A DNA stretch of 64,000 bases from the NCBI GenBank assembly GCA_945898275.1, contig CAMDHZ010000008.1, forward strand, positions 1 through 64,000, given 5' to 3'. Every line of letters begins with the position of its first letter. Position 1 is the stretch's first letter. The notes beneath the pieces were generated by a model that searched no databases, was not told the DNA's origin, and saw only the letters and a list, made by a program, of their open reading frames with translations. The position numbers and the translations under genes are program-made. Below are positions 11,501 to 20,625 of this stretch, one piece after another. The stretch comes from Chitinophaga pinensis (GTDB taxonomy: Bacteria > Bacteroidota > Bacteroidia > UKL13-3).

Positions 11501-12861
11501 CAGAACTTTTAGGTGAAGAAAGCAGCGATACTGTTGTTATCGGTCGCCAAGGTGAAGTTCGTATTTTAGATGAGAAAACTAGAAATCCAATTGTAACCAT
11601 CAATATACCTTATGGTGCCCATTTAAAGATTAAAGATGGTAAAAAGATTGAAAAGGGTGATTTAGTATTTTCATGGGATCCATACAATGCGGTTATTATC
11701 TCTGAATTCAATGGTAAAATTGATTTTGAAAATATCATTGAAAATGTAAACTTCAAGGAAGAAAGTGATGAGCAAACTGGCCACAAAGAAAAAGTAATTG
11801 TAGAAAGTCGTGATAAGACTAAAATTCCTTCTATTATCATTAAAGGTGATGGAAAAGATAAGCCTGTTAAGGAATACAACTTACCAGTAGGAGCTCATAT
11901 CATCGTAGAAGAAGGTCACAAAGTTAAAGCTGGAGAAATCATCGCTAAGATTCCTCGTGTGGTTGGAAAGACCCGCGATATCACTGGAGGTTTACCGCGT
12001 GTAACTGAGTTATTCGAGGCTCGTAACCCTTCTAATCCTGCTATTGTTACAGAAATTGATGGAGTTGTTACTTTTGGTGGTATCAAGCGTGGTAATCGTG
12101 AAATTATGATTTCTTCTAAAGATGGCGAACAAAAGAAATATTTGGTTCCTCTTTCTAAGCACATTCTTGTTCAAGAAAGCGACTTCGTAAAAGCGGGTTC
12201 TCCGTTATCTGATGGTTCAATTTCTCCTCAAGATATTTTGAGAATTGAAGGTCCTTTGGCAGTTCAACGTTATATCTTAAATGGTATCATGGAAGTTTAC
12301 CGTTTACAAGGGGTAAAAATCAATGATAAACACGTTGAAACCATTATCCGTCAAATGATGAAGCACATCGAGATTGTTGATCCAGGTGATACAACCTTCT
12401 TGGAAGGTGAATTTGTTAGTCGCTGGGATTTAAAACAAGCCAATGACTGGATATTTGATAAAAAGGTGGTAATGGAGGCAGGTGATTCTGCTAATGTGAA
12501 GCCAGGTATGATTATCAGTATTCGCAAATTACGTGATGAAAACTCAATGCTAAAGCGTAAAGATATGCGTTTGATAGAGGTTAGAGATGCTCAATCGGCA
12601 ACTGTAACTCAAATCATTATGGGTATTACAAAAGCCAGTTTAGGTACACATAGCTTTATGAGCGCGGCTTCTTTCCAAGAGACTACTAAAGTCCTTAATG
12701 AAGCAGCCATCTCTGGAAAAGTTGATAGAATGTTAGGGTTAAAAGAAAACGTAATTGTTGGACATTTAATTCCTGCTGGTACTGGTATGAGAGATTATGA
12801 AAAACTTATAGTAGGTTCTAAAGATGAGTTTGATGCATTAATGGCTTCAAAAGAAGAATAA
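8581..12861 (+). CDS. rpoC: DNA-directed RNA polymerase subunit beta'
   Basis: This is the beta-prime subunit, 1426 residues. Visible are the N-terminal zinc ribbon (CHCGKYKR...CDRCG, about residues 66-84), the catalytic [12 protein letters not shown] near residue 472 whose three Asp hold the active-site magnesium, the trigger-loop region [17 protein letters not shown], and the second cysteine cluster [13 protein letters not shown] near residue 897. It is the last gene of the block and ends 23 nt before a strong terminator. Confidence 0.99.
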   Translation: MSLKKEQKIKSNFTKIRIGLASPESILQRSFGEVTKPETINYRSFKPEMGGLFCERIFGPIKDYECHCGKYKRIRYKGIVCDRCGVEVTEKKVRRERMGHINLVVPVAHIWYFRSLPNKIGYLLGVPSKKLDMVVYYERYLVCQPGIKANDGVQNLDLLTEEEYLDILDTLPKDNQHLDDNDPNKFIAKMGGEALWFMLSKINLDNLSYDLRIKASTETSQQRKNEALKRLKVIEGFRNSQRHSDNRPEWMVVKILPVIPPELRPLVPLEGGRFATSDLNDLYRRVIIRNNRLKRLIEIKAPEVILRNEKRMLQEAVDSLFDNTRRVSAVKTEGNRPLKSLSDMLKGKQGRFRQNLLGKRVDYSGRSVIVVGPNLKLHECGIPKNMAAELFKPFIIRKLLERGIVKTVKSAKKLVDRKEAIVWDILENILKGHPVLLNRAPTLHRLGIQAFQPKLVEGKAIQLHPLVCTGFNADFDGDQMAVHVPLGNAAVLEAQLLMLAPHNILNPANGAPITVPSQDMVLGLYYITKGRKHTVEHPIKGENLRFYSPEEAIIAYNEGRVHLHAWVKCMVMVKENGELVEKLIETTMGRILFNQVVPAKHGYINELLTKKSLRDIIGNMFKVVGQDYCARFLDDIKDLGFRYAFKGGLSFNLSYVNIPDEKEMFIKEAQAEVDEIWDNYNNGFITNNERYNQVIDIWTRINSRLADTLLKQLKEDQQGFNPVYMMLDSGARGSKEQIRQLGGMRGLMAKPQKNLSGGTGEIIENPILSNFKEGLSVIEYFISTHGARKGLADTALKTADAGYLTRRLHDVAQDVVVSEVDCGTLRGIPISALKDNEEVVETLYERILGRTSVHDIYDPLSGDLICYTGDEINEEIALRIEESPIETIEIRSVLTCETRYGVCTKCYGRSMSTGKQSNIGDSVGVIAAQSIGEPGTQLTLRTFHVGGTASNIATESQMMAKFGGILEFEEIRTTELLGEESSDTVVIGRQGEVRILDEKTRNPIVTINIPYGAHLKIKDGKKIEKGDLVFSWDPYNAVIISEFNGKIDFENIIENVNFKEESDEQTGHKEKVIVESRDKTKIPSIIIKGDGKDKPVKEYNLPVGAHIIVEEGHKVKAGEIIAKIPRVVGKTRDITGGLPRVTELFEARNPSNPAIVTEIDGVVTFGGIKRGNREIMISSKDGEQKKYLVPLSKHILVQESDFVKAGSPLSDGSISPQDILRIEGPLAVQRYILNGIMEVYRLQGVKINDKHVETIIRQMMKHIEIVDPGDTTFLEGEFVSRWDLKQANDWIFDKKVVMEAGDSANVKPGMIISIRKLRDENSMLKRKDMRLIEVRDAQSATVTQIIMGITKASLGTHSFMSAASFQETTKVLNEAAISGKVDRMLGLKENVIVGHLIPAGTGMRDYEKLIVGSKDEFDALMASKEE

Positions 12862-12884
12862 TACAGAGTAATTTCTTTAAGTAT

Positions 12885-12916
12885 AAAGGCCTTCATAGCA
12901 ATATGAAGGCCTTTTT
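12885..12916 (+). terminator. Intrinsic terminator after rpoC
   Basis: AAAGGCCTTCATA and TATGAAGGCCTTT form a perfect 13-bp stem with a GCAA tetraloop, followed by a T-run to 12916. It ends the tuf-rpoC block. The selD ATG lies only 14 nt further on. Confidence 0.93.
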
Positions 12917-12930
12917 CATTAATATTGAAT

Positions 12931-13962
12931 ATGAAATTAACGCAGTATTCGCATGCTTCTGGCTGCGGTTGCAAAATGGCTCCGGCCGATTTGGAGAAGC
13001 TTTTAAGTGGTAAGAAAGTTGAAGGCTTTCATGCACTTTTAGTTGGTAATCATGCCAATGATGATGCAGCGGTTTGGGATTTAGGCAACGGTTCTGCTTT
13101 AGTTAGCACGGTAGATTTTTTTATGCCAATAGTAGATGACCCATTTGATTTTGGGCGTATTGCAGCTACAAATGCCATTAGCGATGTTTATGCAATGGGG
13201 GCTAAGCCTATTTTTGCCAATGCAATTCTTGGCTGGCCAATAGATTTACTTCCCATTGAAATGGCTGCAAAAGTAATGGACGGAGCAAAGCAAATTTGTG
13301 CATTAGCTGGTATTCCTTTAGCTGGAGGTCATAGCATTGATAGCAAAGAACCTATTTTCGGCTTGGCTGTTAATGGGTTGGTTCAAACCGAAAAAATAAA
13401 AAGAAATTGCACCGCAAAGGCGGGTGATTATTTGTTGCTAACGAAACCCATTGGTACTGGAATTATTGGTACTGCAATTAGAAGGGGTTTAGATATAGAA
13501 AACCATGCAGCACTGGTAATTGAAGAAATGTGTAAGCTAAATGTATTAGGCGCCAAGCTCGCAAATCTTGAGGGAGTAAATGCGTTAACAGATGTTACAG
13601 GCTTTGGCTTGTTAGGGCATTTAATAGAAATGTGCGGCGAAAATTTGAGTGCAGAACTTTATACGTCTAAAGTGCCATATTTTGATTTTTTACAAACTTA
13701 CCTAGAACAGAATATTATTCCAGATAATACCTACAGAAATTGGAATGCTTGGGATAAGAAAGTGGAAGGTTTAACAGATATGAAATGGTTTCAATTGCTT
13801 AATGACCCTCAAACCTCGGGTGGATTGCTTATTTCTGTTTCACCAGAGACTTATCCTGAGTTGAAAGCATTAATGGTTCAATCTGGCCTAACTAATTTTG
13901 TTGAGCCAATTGGTATTATGATAGAAAGAAAAGCACCCGTTGTTATAGTAAATGCCAATTAG
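12931..13962 (+). CDS. selD: Selenide, water dikinase (selenophosphate synthetase)
   Basis: SelD makes selenophosphate from selenide and ATP, the selenium donor for selenocysteine and 2-selenouridine. The 343-residue protein begins with the glycine-rich loop SHASGCGCKMAP in which Cys12 and Lys15 match the catalytic Cys17 and Lys20 of the E. coli enzyme; it is the cysteine form, not the selenocysteine form. AIRS-type domains follow, with GGHSID near residue 132. A TTG at 12925 is in frame but ATG 12931 gives the family N-terminus. No selA, selB or mnmH is in the window, so the selenium product is unknown. Confidence 0.97.
   Translation: MKLTQYSHASGCGCKMAPADLEKLLSGKKVEGFHALLVGNHANDDAAVWDLGNGSALVSTVDFFMPIVDDPFDFGRIAATNAISDVYAMGAKPIFANAILGWPIDLLPIEMAAKVMDGAKQICALAGIPLAGGHSIDSKEPIFGLAVNGLVQTEKIKRNCTAKAGDYLLLTKPIGTGIIGTAIRRGLDIENHAALVIEEMCKLNVLGAKLANLEGVNALTDVTGFGLLGHLIEMCGENLSAELYTSKVPYFDFLQTYLEQNIIPDNTYRNWNAWDKKVEGLTDMKWFQLLNDPQTSGGLLISVSPETYPELKALMVQSGLTNFVEPIGIMIERKAPVVIVNAN
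13380..13389 (-). repeat. Iterated motif copy 2
   Basis: Exact GGTTCAAACC on the plus strand inside selD, read as part of Val-Gln-Thr-Glu. Confidence 0.85.
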
Positions 13963-13966
13963 CACT

Positions 13967-13996
13967 TTGATTTAATATTGACTAGTCCTAAATTTG
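13967..13996 (+). promoter_or_regulatory. Bacteroidota-type promoter downstream of selD
   Basis: TTG at 13967-13969, a 19-nt spacer and TAAATTTG at 13989-13996 match the primary sigma consensus of Bacteroidota (-33 TTG, -7 TAnnTTTG). Transcription would start near 14003, in front of a terminator at 14049, so it would make a transcript of about 75 nt. Confidence 0.65.
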
Positions 13997-14000
13997 ATTA

Positions 14001-14078
14001 ATGCTAAGAAAATCAGTAATGATAATTTTAGCAGTTGTTTTATTGTTCAGCTCCGGGAAACCGGGGCTTTTTTTTTGA
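14001..14078 (+). ncRNA. Candidate short transcript or 25-codon micro-ORF
   Basis: A consensus promoter (13967-13996) and a strong terminator (14049-14076) bracket a unit of about 75 nt between selD and the next gene. The same stretch holds an open frame from ATG 14001 to TGA 14078 for a 25-residue peptide with a hydrophobic core (VMIILAVVLLF) whose last codons are the terminator itself. A small RNA, a leaderless micro-protein or chance are all possible; I cannot decide between them. Confidence 0.4.
14049..14076 (+). terminator. Intrinsic terminator with GAAA tetraloop
   Basis: AGCTCCGG and CCGGGGCT form an 8-bp stem around GAAA, followed by nine T residues. It lies 86 nt after selD and 46 nt before the T9SS gene. 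Confidence 0.92.
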
Positions 14079-14122
14079 TTATATTTTTACTAAAATTTAC
14101 TTTTATTTTATAATTTAGTGAA

Positions 14123-15991
14123 ATGTTTAAAAAACTTTTTTCCATCTCAATATTATTTTTTAGTTTCGGTTTGAACCAAACATTGTTGTCTCAAAGCACA
14201 AATGAAAACGGACTAACCTATACAACCGTTGACCAAGTTACTTCAAAAGGCGCAACCATTAATTTTATGGATTTGCCAAACTTGCCAGAAGCTAAGATTA
14301 TAAGTTTACATCCCCAAGTTGTGAATGACCCTGTAAAGTTGCTTAAGTTACAGTTGGATGCTCAAAGGGCAAAAAAAACATCTTCTAAAATGTCCAATAA
14401 AAAGTCGGGACCATTGCCACCAATTGTTAGCAGAAATTACACTGGAAATGTAACACAAGGAACTCCCAATGACAATGATATGGCAGTTGGAAATAACGGT
14501 ATGTTGGTGAGTGTTGTAAATCAAAACATGAATGTATACAATGACACGGGAAGAATTGTTGCCGGCAAAACACTAGCCTCATTAGGTTCAGCCTTAGGAC
14601 CCTTGAACAGAACCTATGATCCCAGAGCCATCTATGACCCAGAGCAAGATAGATTTATTGTAGTTTTTCTTCAAGGAAGTACGAGTCTTGATACTAGAAT
14701 TATCGTAGCGTTTTCTGAAACCAATGACCCCTCTAAAACTTGGAATTTATATGCCATTCCAGGTAATTTTACAGGTGATAGTAGTTGGAGTGATTATCCA
14801 ATAGTATCCTTATCAAAGGATGAGCTTTTTATTACTGTAAATAGGCTTAAAGATAACACTTCATGGCAAGAAGGTTTCATAGAATCCTATATTTGGCAAG
14901 TAGATAAAATGAGAGGATATGCAGGTGATTCTTTGGTTCAAAAAGTATATCAAAATATAAAGTACAACCAGAAGTCTGTATGGAGTATTTGCCCTGTAAA
15001 AGGTGGTTCAAGGTTGTATGGTCCGTTTAGTTATTTCTTGTCTCAGCGACCATCCGACTTGTCTAATGATACTTTGTTTATTCATTCAATTTCTAATACC
15101 ATTAAATCAGGAAAGGCGAGTCTTGAGATGAAGATTGTGAAAGCACCAATTGCTTATGGCTTGCAACCCAATGCGATTATGCCTAATGGAAAAAAATTGC
15201 AAACAAATGATGCTAGGGTTTTGAGTGCGATGTATGAAAATGGCGTAATTTATTATGTAGGTAATACAATTGATAGAAACCTTTTTTCTCCTGCTGTTTA
15301 TTTTGGTCGTGTGCATGAGGCTTGGACTGCAAAACCAAGGCTTGAAAGTACAATTATTTCCTCTGATACATTAGACTTTGGTTATCCAAGTATTGCCTAT
15401 GTAGGTACTGGAGAAAACGGGGATCATAGAAGTATGATTACTTTTTCTCATGTATCACCTATTCATTTTCCAGGTACTTCAGTAGTTTATGTTGATAGAA
15501 GTTTTAATGTTTCGGCTCCAGTTTTTGTAAAGCAAGGTGAAGGAAATGTTCGTGTTCTTAATGATAGTGTTGAGCGTTGGGGTGATTATACTGGAATTCA
15601 AAGAAAGTACAATGAACTTGGAGTGGCATGGCTTAATGGTTCTTGGGGAAATGCAAATGGGCAAAACAGAACATGGATAGGTAGGGTTAGCGCCAATGAG
15701 CCTAGTTTAGGTTTGGTGAAAAATGATGCTGCGTTTAATCAAAAATTATATCCAAATCCTGCGGAAGAACAAGTGTCTTTTGAATTTGAAAGTACGCATA
15801 AGCAATTGCTAACAGTTTCAATTTTGGATATAAAAACAGGTCAAATTACCAATGTATCAGTAGAACCAGCAAAGTCAGGAAAAAACAAGCTTGTTATGGA
15901 TGTAAGTAAATTGAGCAATGGCTTATACATTATAATTTTATCAAATGAAGAAGGTCGCGTTAGCAGTCATAAGTTTGTGGTGCAGCATTAA
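14123..15991 (+). CDS. Secreted protein with T9SS type A sorting domain
   Basis: The 622-residue protein has an N-terminal signal peptide (about residues 1-24, ending near LLSQ) and a C-terminal sorting domain of about 80 residues that begins at KLYPNPAEEQVSF and ends with SSHKFVVQH. Such domains send proteins through the type IX secretion system to the outside or the cell surface. The middle part (residues about 90-530) has repeated aromatic and Gly/Asp-rich strands and may be a beta-propeller, but I do not recognise a catalytic family. The signal peptide contains Gly-Leu-Asn-Gln encoded by the iterated motif. Its last 47 nt overlap the next gene. Confidence 0.88.
   Translation: MFKKLFSISILFFSFGLNQTLLSQSTNENGLTYTTVDQVTSKGATINFMDLPNLPEAKIISLHPQVVNDPVKLLKLQLDAQRAKKTSSKMSNKKSGPLPPIVSRNYTGNVTQGTPNDNDMAVGNNGMLVSVVNQNMNVYNDTGRIVAGKTLASLGSALGPLNRTYDPRAIYDPEQDRFIVVFLQGSTSLDTRIIVAFSETNDPSKTWNLYAIPGNFTGDSSWSDYPIVSLSKDELFITVNRLKDNTSWQEGFIESYIWQVDKMRGYAGDSLVQKVYQNIKYNQKSVWSICPVKGGSRLYGPFSYFLSQRPSDLSNDTLFIHSISNTIKSGKASLEMKIVKAPIAYGLQPNAIMPNGKKLQTNDARVLSAMYENGVIYYVGNTIDRNLFSPAVYFGRVHEAWTAKPRLESTIISSDTLDFGYPSIAYVGTGENGDHRSMITFSHVSPIHFPGTSVVYVDRSFNVSAPVFVKQGEGNVRVLNDSVERWGDYTGIQRKYNELGVAWLNGSWGNANGQNRTWIGRVSANEPSLGLVKNDAAFNQKLYPNPAEEQVSFEFESTHKQLLTVSILDIKTGQITNVSVEPAKSGKNKLVMDVSKLSNGLYIIILSNEEGRVSSHKFVVQH
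14168..14177 (+). repeat. Iterated motif copy 3
   Basis: Exact GGTTTGAACC in the signal-peptide codons of the T9SS protein, read Gly-Leu-Asn followed by Gln-Thr. Confidence 0.85.
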
Positions 15992-16136
15992 TATGTTAAT
16001 GACTGCATGTAGTTCGCCTAAAGAGGCTAAGACCGAGAAGAATGATGTGATTCAAAATCCCTCGCCAATTGCTGAGCCGCAAACAGATTCTTTGAAGAAT
16101 TATTTAGATAAAGAAAGGCAGAGGAGAAGACCTTAA
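15945..16136 (+). CDS. Small lipoprotein overlapping the previous gene
   Basis: The 63-residue frame starts inside the last 16 codons of the T9SS gene in another frame and encodes a convincing lipoprotein signal: MKK, a hydrophobic stretch and the lipobox MTAC, with Cys22 as lipidation site. The rest is a short charged tail ending in KERQRRRP. A later start (ATG 15993) would leave almost no signal peptide, so the overlapping start is preferred. The function is unknown. It ends 2 nt from the convergent waaA stop. Confidence 0.6.
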   Translation: MKKVALAVISLWCSINMLMTACSSPKEAKTEKNDVIQNPSPIAEPQTDSLKNYLDKERQRRRP

Positions 16137-16138
16137 GA

Positions 16139-17431
16139 TTAGGAACTAAACAGATGGATTTGTATCCAATTTAAAATGGTTTGAGTGGCACCTGTTTTGG
16201 ATTGAATCCATTGTCTGCATTTAAGGCTTTGATTTGCGCTTTCATCGGTATTGTTTTCATGAAATGTTAGCCAAGTTTTAAGGTCATTTTCATTATTTAT
16301 AATACTAGCCAAATTCAGGGAAACCATTTCTTTTGCTTCTGGAAATCTATCTAATTTTGGTCCAAAGCATATAGGCATTCCAAAGGTGGCAGCTTCAAGA
16401 ATATTATGAAGGCCATTTTCCTTGAAACCGCCTCCAATAAAGGCAACATCAGCATATTGGTACAAGTTGGCTAACCAACCAATTCTGTCGATTATAAGAA
16501 CTTTCTTTTGCGCGTGTAATGCAGGATTTTCAAGTAAATCTTTTAAAGTGACAGCATTTGGTTCAAACCGATTTTTGATTTCTGAAACCCTAGTAGCATC
16601 TGTAAAATGTGGGGCAATAATAAGTTTTCGGTTTGAACCTAAAATTGCTTCTGAAGTATATAATAGTTGTTCTTCAAAGTTATAAGTACTTCCTGCAAGC
16701 ATAAGGAATTGTTTGTTTTTGAAGGATTCAATTTCCTTAATACTAATGGCTTGGGTTAGGTGTTGAGTGACTCTATCATAGCGAGTATCTCCACTTACAA
16801 GGAAGTTATGGAAACCAATTTTTTCTAATAATTTCCCAGAGTTTTGGTCTTGACAAAAGATAAAATTAAAGTGGCTCAACAAATTTCTTTGAAACAAAGC
16901 GTTTTTTTTAAAGAATCGTTGATTAGGTCTAAACAGTGCAGCAATTAGAATTACTGGGATTTTTCTTGAGTTGAGTGCTTTAAGATAATCATGCCAAAAG
17001 TCGTATTTTACAAAAACCACTAGAATAGGATTAATGATTTTGATTACCTCAGCAGCAATTTTTGGTGATTCAAAAGGAAGAAAATAGGTTGCATCGGTAA
17101 GTTCATTGTTATGGCGCGCGTTATAACCAGAAGGGGAGAAAAAAGTAATGACGAAACGATAATTGGGATACTTTTTTTTAAGTGCCTCTAGAATTGGTTT
17201 TCCTTGCTCGTATTCGCCAAGGGAACTTACATGAAACCAAATTGAAGGTTGAGGTTTTTCAATTGCTTCATTTTTCATGGCAACTAAAGCATCTTTCTGG
17301 CCAAACCATAAGGCTTTAGCTCTGCTATGAAAGGGAGAAAGAGCATTAACAATTAGGAAGTAGAAGCGTGTAGAAAACCAATAAAGTAGAAATCCAAAAG
17401 TGTATCGAATTTTATCTAAATTGAAATTCAT
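16139..17431 (-). CDS. waaA: 3-deoxy-D-manno-octulosonic acid transferase
   Basis: WaaA transfers Kdo from CMP-Kdo to lipid A in the inner membrane. The 430-residue protein has the N-terminal membrane anchor, the conserved FHVSSLGEYEQGKP near residue 46, and a GT-B C-terminal half with FIGGGFKENGLHNILEAA and CFGP. The gene is plus-strand convergent with the small lipoprotein and its start overlaps the end of the upstream barrel gene by 20 nt, so the two are probably co-transcribed. Two exact copies of the iterated motif lie inside it. Confidence 0.95.
   Translation of the reverse strand: MNFNLDKIRYTFGFLLYWFSTRFYFLIVNALSPFHSRAKALWFGQKDALVAMKNEAIEKPQPSIWFHVSSLGEYEQGKPILEALKKKYPNYRFVITFFSPSGYNARHNNELTDATYFLPFESPKIAAEVIKIINPILVVFVKYDFWHDYLKALNSRKIPVILIAALFRPNQRFFKKNALFQRNLLSHFNFIFCQDQNSGKLLEKIGFHNFLVSGDTRYDRVTQHLTQAISIKEIESFKNKQFLMLAGSTYNFEEQLLYTSEAILGSNRKLIIAPHFTDATRVSEIKNRFEPNAVTLKDLLENPALHAQKKVLIIDRIGWLANLYQYADVAFIGGGFKENGLHNILEAATFGMPICFGPKLDRFPEAKEMVSLNLASIINNENDLKTWLTFHENNTDESANQSLKCRQWIQSKTGATQTILNWIQIHLFSS
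16560..16569 (-). repeat. Iterated motif copy 4
   Basis: Exact copy in waaA, read on the coding strand as GGTTTGAACC within Arg-Phe-Glu-Pro. Confidence 0.85.
16630..16639 (+). repeat. Iterated motif copy 5
   Basis: Exact copy in waaA, 60 nt from copy 4 and in the opposite orientation, read Gly-Ser-Asn-Arg on the coding strand. The two copies form a wide inverted pair. Confidence 0.85.
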
Positions 17432-18179
17432 TTTGTTCTTTTGTGTTCATGTAAATTGGGATAGTCCAGCCAAACCTGAAAGAAGTGGTTAAATCTAAAT
17501 ATCTTTCTTTGTCAAATTGCTGTGTATCATAATTAAAACCTCTTCGATTGTAGGTAAACGCTTGCATAAAATCCATTCCTATAAACAGGTTTATATATCG
17601 ATTTTGACTATGATAAATGTACCCAACAAATTGATTGAAAGCTATGCCTGAAGAAAAGCGATCATACCCTTTTTTATAATCTGAATCAATAGAAGGAGCA
17701 TTACCTTCTTGTGATTGAAAATTTATCCTGTGATTTAATAGCCCAATACCTCCAAGTATTAAAAATCCTGTGTTTTGGTTAAATTTTTTAACACTAAATA
17801 AGCGTCCGCCTCTTACAAAGCTTGAAATACCGCGCATGTTAACAGAATAGTTGGCTGGATAACCATCTGCATTCGCAATGTAATTACCACTAGTTACCAA
17901 TTGATTGAGAATAGTTTCTTCCTTAATATTTTGTCCAAAAAGATAATTTAATTCATAGCCCAAAACCCAGTTGTTTTTTGCCTTGAGCATTGCACCAAAC
18001 CCTACCGAACTGAAATTTTCATATCTTTTAGCAATTTTACCACCAGGAATGTGGTAATTATATAGAAATTGCAAATCAACTATTTTGTTGCTAAACAAAT
18101 ATTTATCCTGAGCATTGCTTTTTGGTGAAAGCAAAAAAGCGAAAAGGAGGAGGTTGAGATGAAAAATAAAAGCCTTCAT
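17412..18179 (-). CDS. Predicted outer-membrane beta-barrel protein
   Basis: The 255-residue protein has a signal peptide ending in SNAQ (about residue 23) and alternating aromatic/glycine strands typical of an outer-membrane barrel, for example VGFGAMLKAKNNWVLGYELN and LDLTTSFRFGWTIPIYMN at the C-terminus. Its 3' end overlaps waaA by 20 nt, suggesting translational coupling and a possible envelope role, but I cannot assign a function. Confidence 0.7.
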   Translation of the reverse strand: MKAFIFHLNLLLFAFLLSPKSNAQDKYLFSNKIVDLQFLYNYHIPGGKIAKRYENFSSVGFGAMLKAKNNWVLGYELNYLFGQNIKEETILNQLVTSGNYIANADGYPANYSVNMRGISSFVRGGRLFSVKKFNQNTGFLILGGIGLLNHRINFQSQEGNAPSIDSDYKKGYDRFSSGIAFNQFVGYIYHSQNRYINLFIGMDFMQAFTYNRRGFNYDTQQFDKERYLDLTTSFRFGWTIPIYMNTKEQNEFQFR

Positions 18180-18295
18180 GTTTAGGCAAATATGAGAAAA
18201 ACTTATTCAAATAATAAAATAAAAGTGTTTAATGACATTATTCATATAAGAATATCAATCGATTTTATATTTTCGCTTCCTATAATATTTAACTT

Positions 18296-19621
18296 ATGAA
18301 AATAGTGGTAATTGGCACAGGGTATGTCGGTTTAGTAACTGGAACTTGTTTTGCAGAAGTGGGTATTGATGTTATTTGTGTTGACGTTGATGTCAAAAAA
18401 ATTGAAAACCTCAAGAATGGTATAATGCCTATTTATGAGCCAGGATTAGAAGAAATGGTTCTGAGGAATTATGAAAAGGGAAGGTTAAGTTTCTCTACAA
18501 ATTTAGGTGAAAGCATTAAGGAAGCTGATGTAGCTTTTATTGCAGTTGGAACGCCTCCAGGTGAAGATGGTTCTGCTGATTTAAAATATGTAATAGGTGT
18601 GGCTAGAGAAATTGGCGCTAACATTGATGATTACATTGTTGTTGTAACTAAAAGTACAGTGCCTGTTGGCACTGCAGCTAAGGTTCGCGCAGCCGTTCAA
18701 AGTGAACTTGAAAAACGCAATTTAGCACTAGAATTTGATGTAGCTTCTAACCCTGAGTTTTTGAAAGAAGGTGCTGCTATTGAGGATTTCTTGAAACCAG
18801 ACAGGATAGTAGTTGGGGTTGAAACCAAAAAGGCTGAAGACGTAATGCGTAAATTATACAAGCCATTTTTATTGAATGGTCATCCGATTATTTTCATGGA
18901 TGTTCCCAGTTCAGAAATGACCAAATACGCGGCTAATGCAATGCTTGCTACAAAAATCTCTTTCATGAATGACATAGCAAATCTTTGTGAAATCATGGGT
19001 GCAGATGTTAATTTAGTTAGAAAAGGAATTGGAAGCGACCCACGTATTGGAAATAGATTTATTTATCCTGGAATTGGATATGGCGGATCTTGTTTTCCTA
19101 AAGATGTTAAAGCTTTAATTCGCACAGCCAGAGAAAATGGCCATGAAATGCGTATTTTACAAGCTGTTGAAGATGTAAATGATGACCAAAAAAGTGTTTT
19201 GTTCGATAAAATTATTAAGCATTTCAAAGGCGATTTGAAAGGAAAGAGTTTTGCCATTTGGGGTTTATCCTTTAAACCAAAAACAGATGATATGCGCGAG
19301 GCTCCTTCTTTAGTGATAATTGAAAAGTTACTAGGTGCAGGCGCTTCAGTGAAAGCATATGACCCAGTAGCTATGCATGAAGCAAAGAAGGAACTAGGTG
19401 AGCAAATTGAGTATAGCAAAGATCCTAATGATGCATTGATTGATGCAGATGCATTATTAATTGTAACAGAATGGCCTGAGTTTAGAACGCCTAACTTTAA
19501 AGTTATGGGTAAATTAATGAAGAGTAAATTAGTTTTTGATGGTAGAAATATCTATGATTTGGAAGAAATGGAAGAGCATGGATTTGACTACTATTGCATA
19601 GGCATTAACACCTCTAAATAA
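18296..19621 (+). CDS. ugd: UDP-glucose 6-dehydrogenase
   Basis: Ugd oxidises UDP-glucose to UDP-glucuronate with two NAD+. The 441-residue protein has the N-terminal Rossmann motif GTGYVGLVTGTCFAE, the catalytic cysteine in GYGGSCFPKD near residue 265, and the C-terminal UDP-binding domain (FKPKTDDMREAPS). It is followed after 6 nt by UDP-glucuronate decarboxylase, so the pair makes UDP-xylose from UDP-glucose for surface polysaccharide. Confidence 0.97.
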   Translation: MKIVVIGTGYVGLVTGTCFAEVGIDVICVDVDVKKIENLKNGIMPIYEPGLEEMVLRNYEKGRLSFSTNLGESIKEADVAFIAVGTPPGEDGSADLKYVIGVAREIGANIDDYIVVVTKSTVPVGTAAKVRAAVQSELEKRNLALEFDVASNPEFLKEGAAIEDFLKPDRIVVGVETKKAEDVMRKLYKPFLLNGHPIIFMDVPSSEMTKYAANAMLATKISFMNDIANLCEIMGADVNLVRKGIGSDPRIGNRFIYPGIGYGGSCFPKDVKALIRTARENGHEMRILQAVEDVNDDQKSVLFDKIIKHFKGDLKGKSFAIWGLSFKPKTDDMREAPSLVIIEKLLGAGASVKAYDPVAMHEAKKELGEQIEYSKDPNDALIDADALLIVTEWPEFRTPNFKVMGKLMKSKLVFDGRNIYDLEEMEEHGFDYYCIGINTSK

Positions 19622-19627
19622 TTTTTG

Positions 19628-20605
19628 ATGACTAATAAACGAGTTTTGGTTACCGGTGCAGCCGGGTTTTTGGGATCTCACCTTTGTGATAGATTTATTG
19701 CAGAAGGATACGATGTGGTGGGAATGGATAATCTTATCACTGGAGATTTAAAGAACATTGAACATCTTTTTAAATTAAAAGAGTTTGAGTTTTACCATCA
19801 TGATGTAAGTAAATTCATTCATGTACCAGGCAAGGTTGATTATATCATGCATTTTGCTTCGCCTGCTAGTCCAATTGATTATTTAAAAATACCAATTCAA
19901 ACCCTAAAAGTAGGTTCATTAGGGATTCATAATTGTTTGGGTTTAGCTAGAGTTAAAAATGCAAGAGTTTTGATTGCTTCAACGAGTGAAGTTTATGGCG
20001 ACCCAATGGTTCATCCGCAAACTGAAGAGTATTGGGGAAATGTAAATCCAGTTGGTCCTCGTGGGGTTTATGATGAGGCAAAACGCTTTCAGGAGGCAAT
20101 GACCATGGCCTACCATACTTATCATGGTTTAGAAACACGTATTGTAAGGATTTTTAATACTTATGGCCCAAGAATGCGACTGAACGACGGTAGAGTTTTA
20201 CCAGCTTTTATTGGACAAGCTTTGAGAGGTGAAGACTTAACAATGTTTGGAGATGGCAGTCAAACCCGTAGCTTTTGTTATGTGGATGATTTGGTAGAGG
20301 GTATTTTTAGATTGTTGCACAGTGATTATGCTGGTCCAGTAAACATTGGAAATCCTGATGAAATTACCATTCAAGATTTTGGAGAAGAAATCATTAAGCT
20401 TACAGGAACTTCTCAAAAACTCATTTCAAAACCGCTTCCAAAGGATGATCCAAAACAAAGAAAGCCAGACATTACTTTGGCCAGAAAACTCTTAGGTTGG
20501 GAACCTAAAGTTAATAGAGCAGATGGCTTAAAAATAACTTATGAATATTTTAAGACTTTGAGTCCTGAAGAATTGCAAAAAACTGCTTATCATCGTTTCG
20601 ACTAA
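19628..20605 (+). CDS. UDP-glucuronate decarboxylase (UDP-xylose synthase)
   Basis: This short-chain dehydrogenase family enzyme converts UDP-glucuronate to UDP-xylose. The 325 residues contain [15 protein letters not shown] at the N-terminus, the STSEVYGDP segment near residue 117, the catalytic YDEAKR (YxxxK) near residue 148, and [14 protein letters not shown] codon precedes ATG 19628; the ATG is chosen. It directly follows ugd, whose product is its substrate. A dTDP-glucose dehydratase-like activity is less likely given this context. Confidence 0.93.
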   Translation: MTNKRVLVTGAAGFLGSHLCDRFIAEGYDVVGMDNLITGDLKNIEHLFKLKEFEFYHHDVSKFIHVPGKVDYIMHFASPASPIDYLKIPIQTLKVGSLGIHNCLGLARVKNARVLIASTSEVYGDPMVHPQTEEYWGNVNPVGPRGVYDEAKRFQEAMTMAYHTYHGLETRIVRIFNTYGPRMRLNDGRVLPAFIGQALRGEDLTMFGDGSQTRSFCYVDDLVEGIFRLLHSDYAGPVNIGNPDEITIQDFGEEIIKLTGTSQKLISKPLPKDDPKQRKPDITLARKLLGWEPKVNRADGLKITYEYFKTLSPEELQKTAYHRFD

Positions 20606-20625
20606 TTTAACCACATAAATACAAT

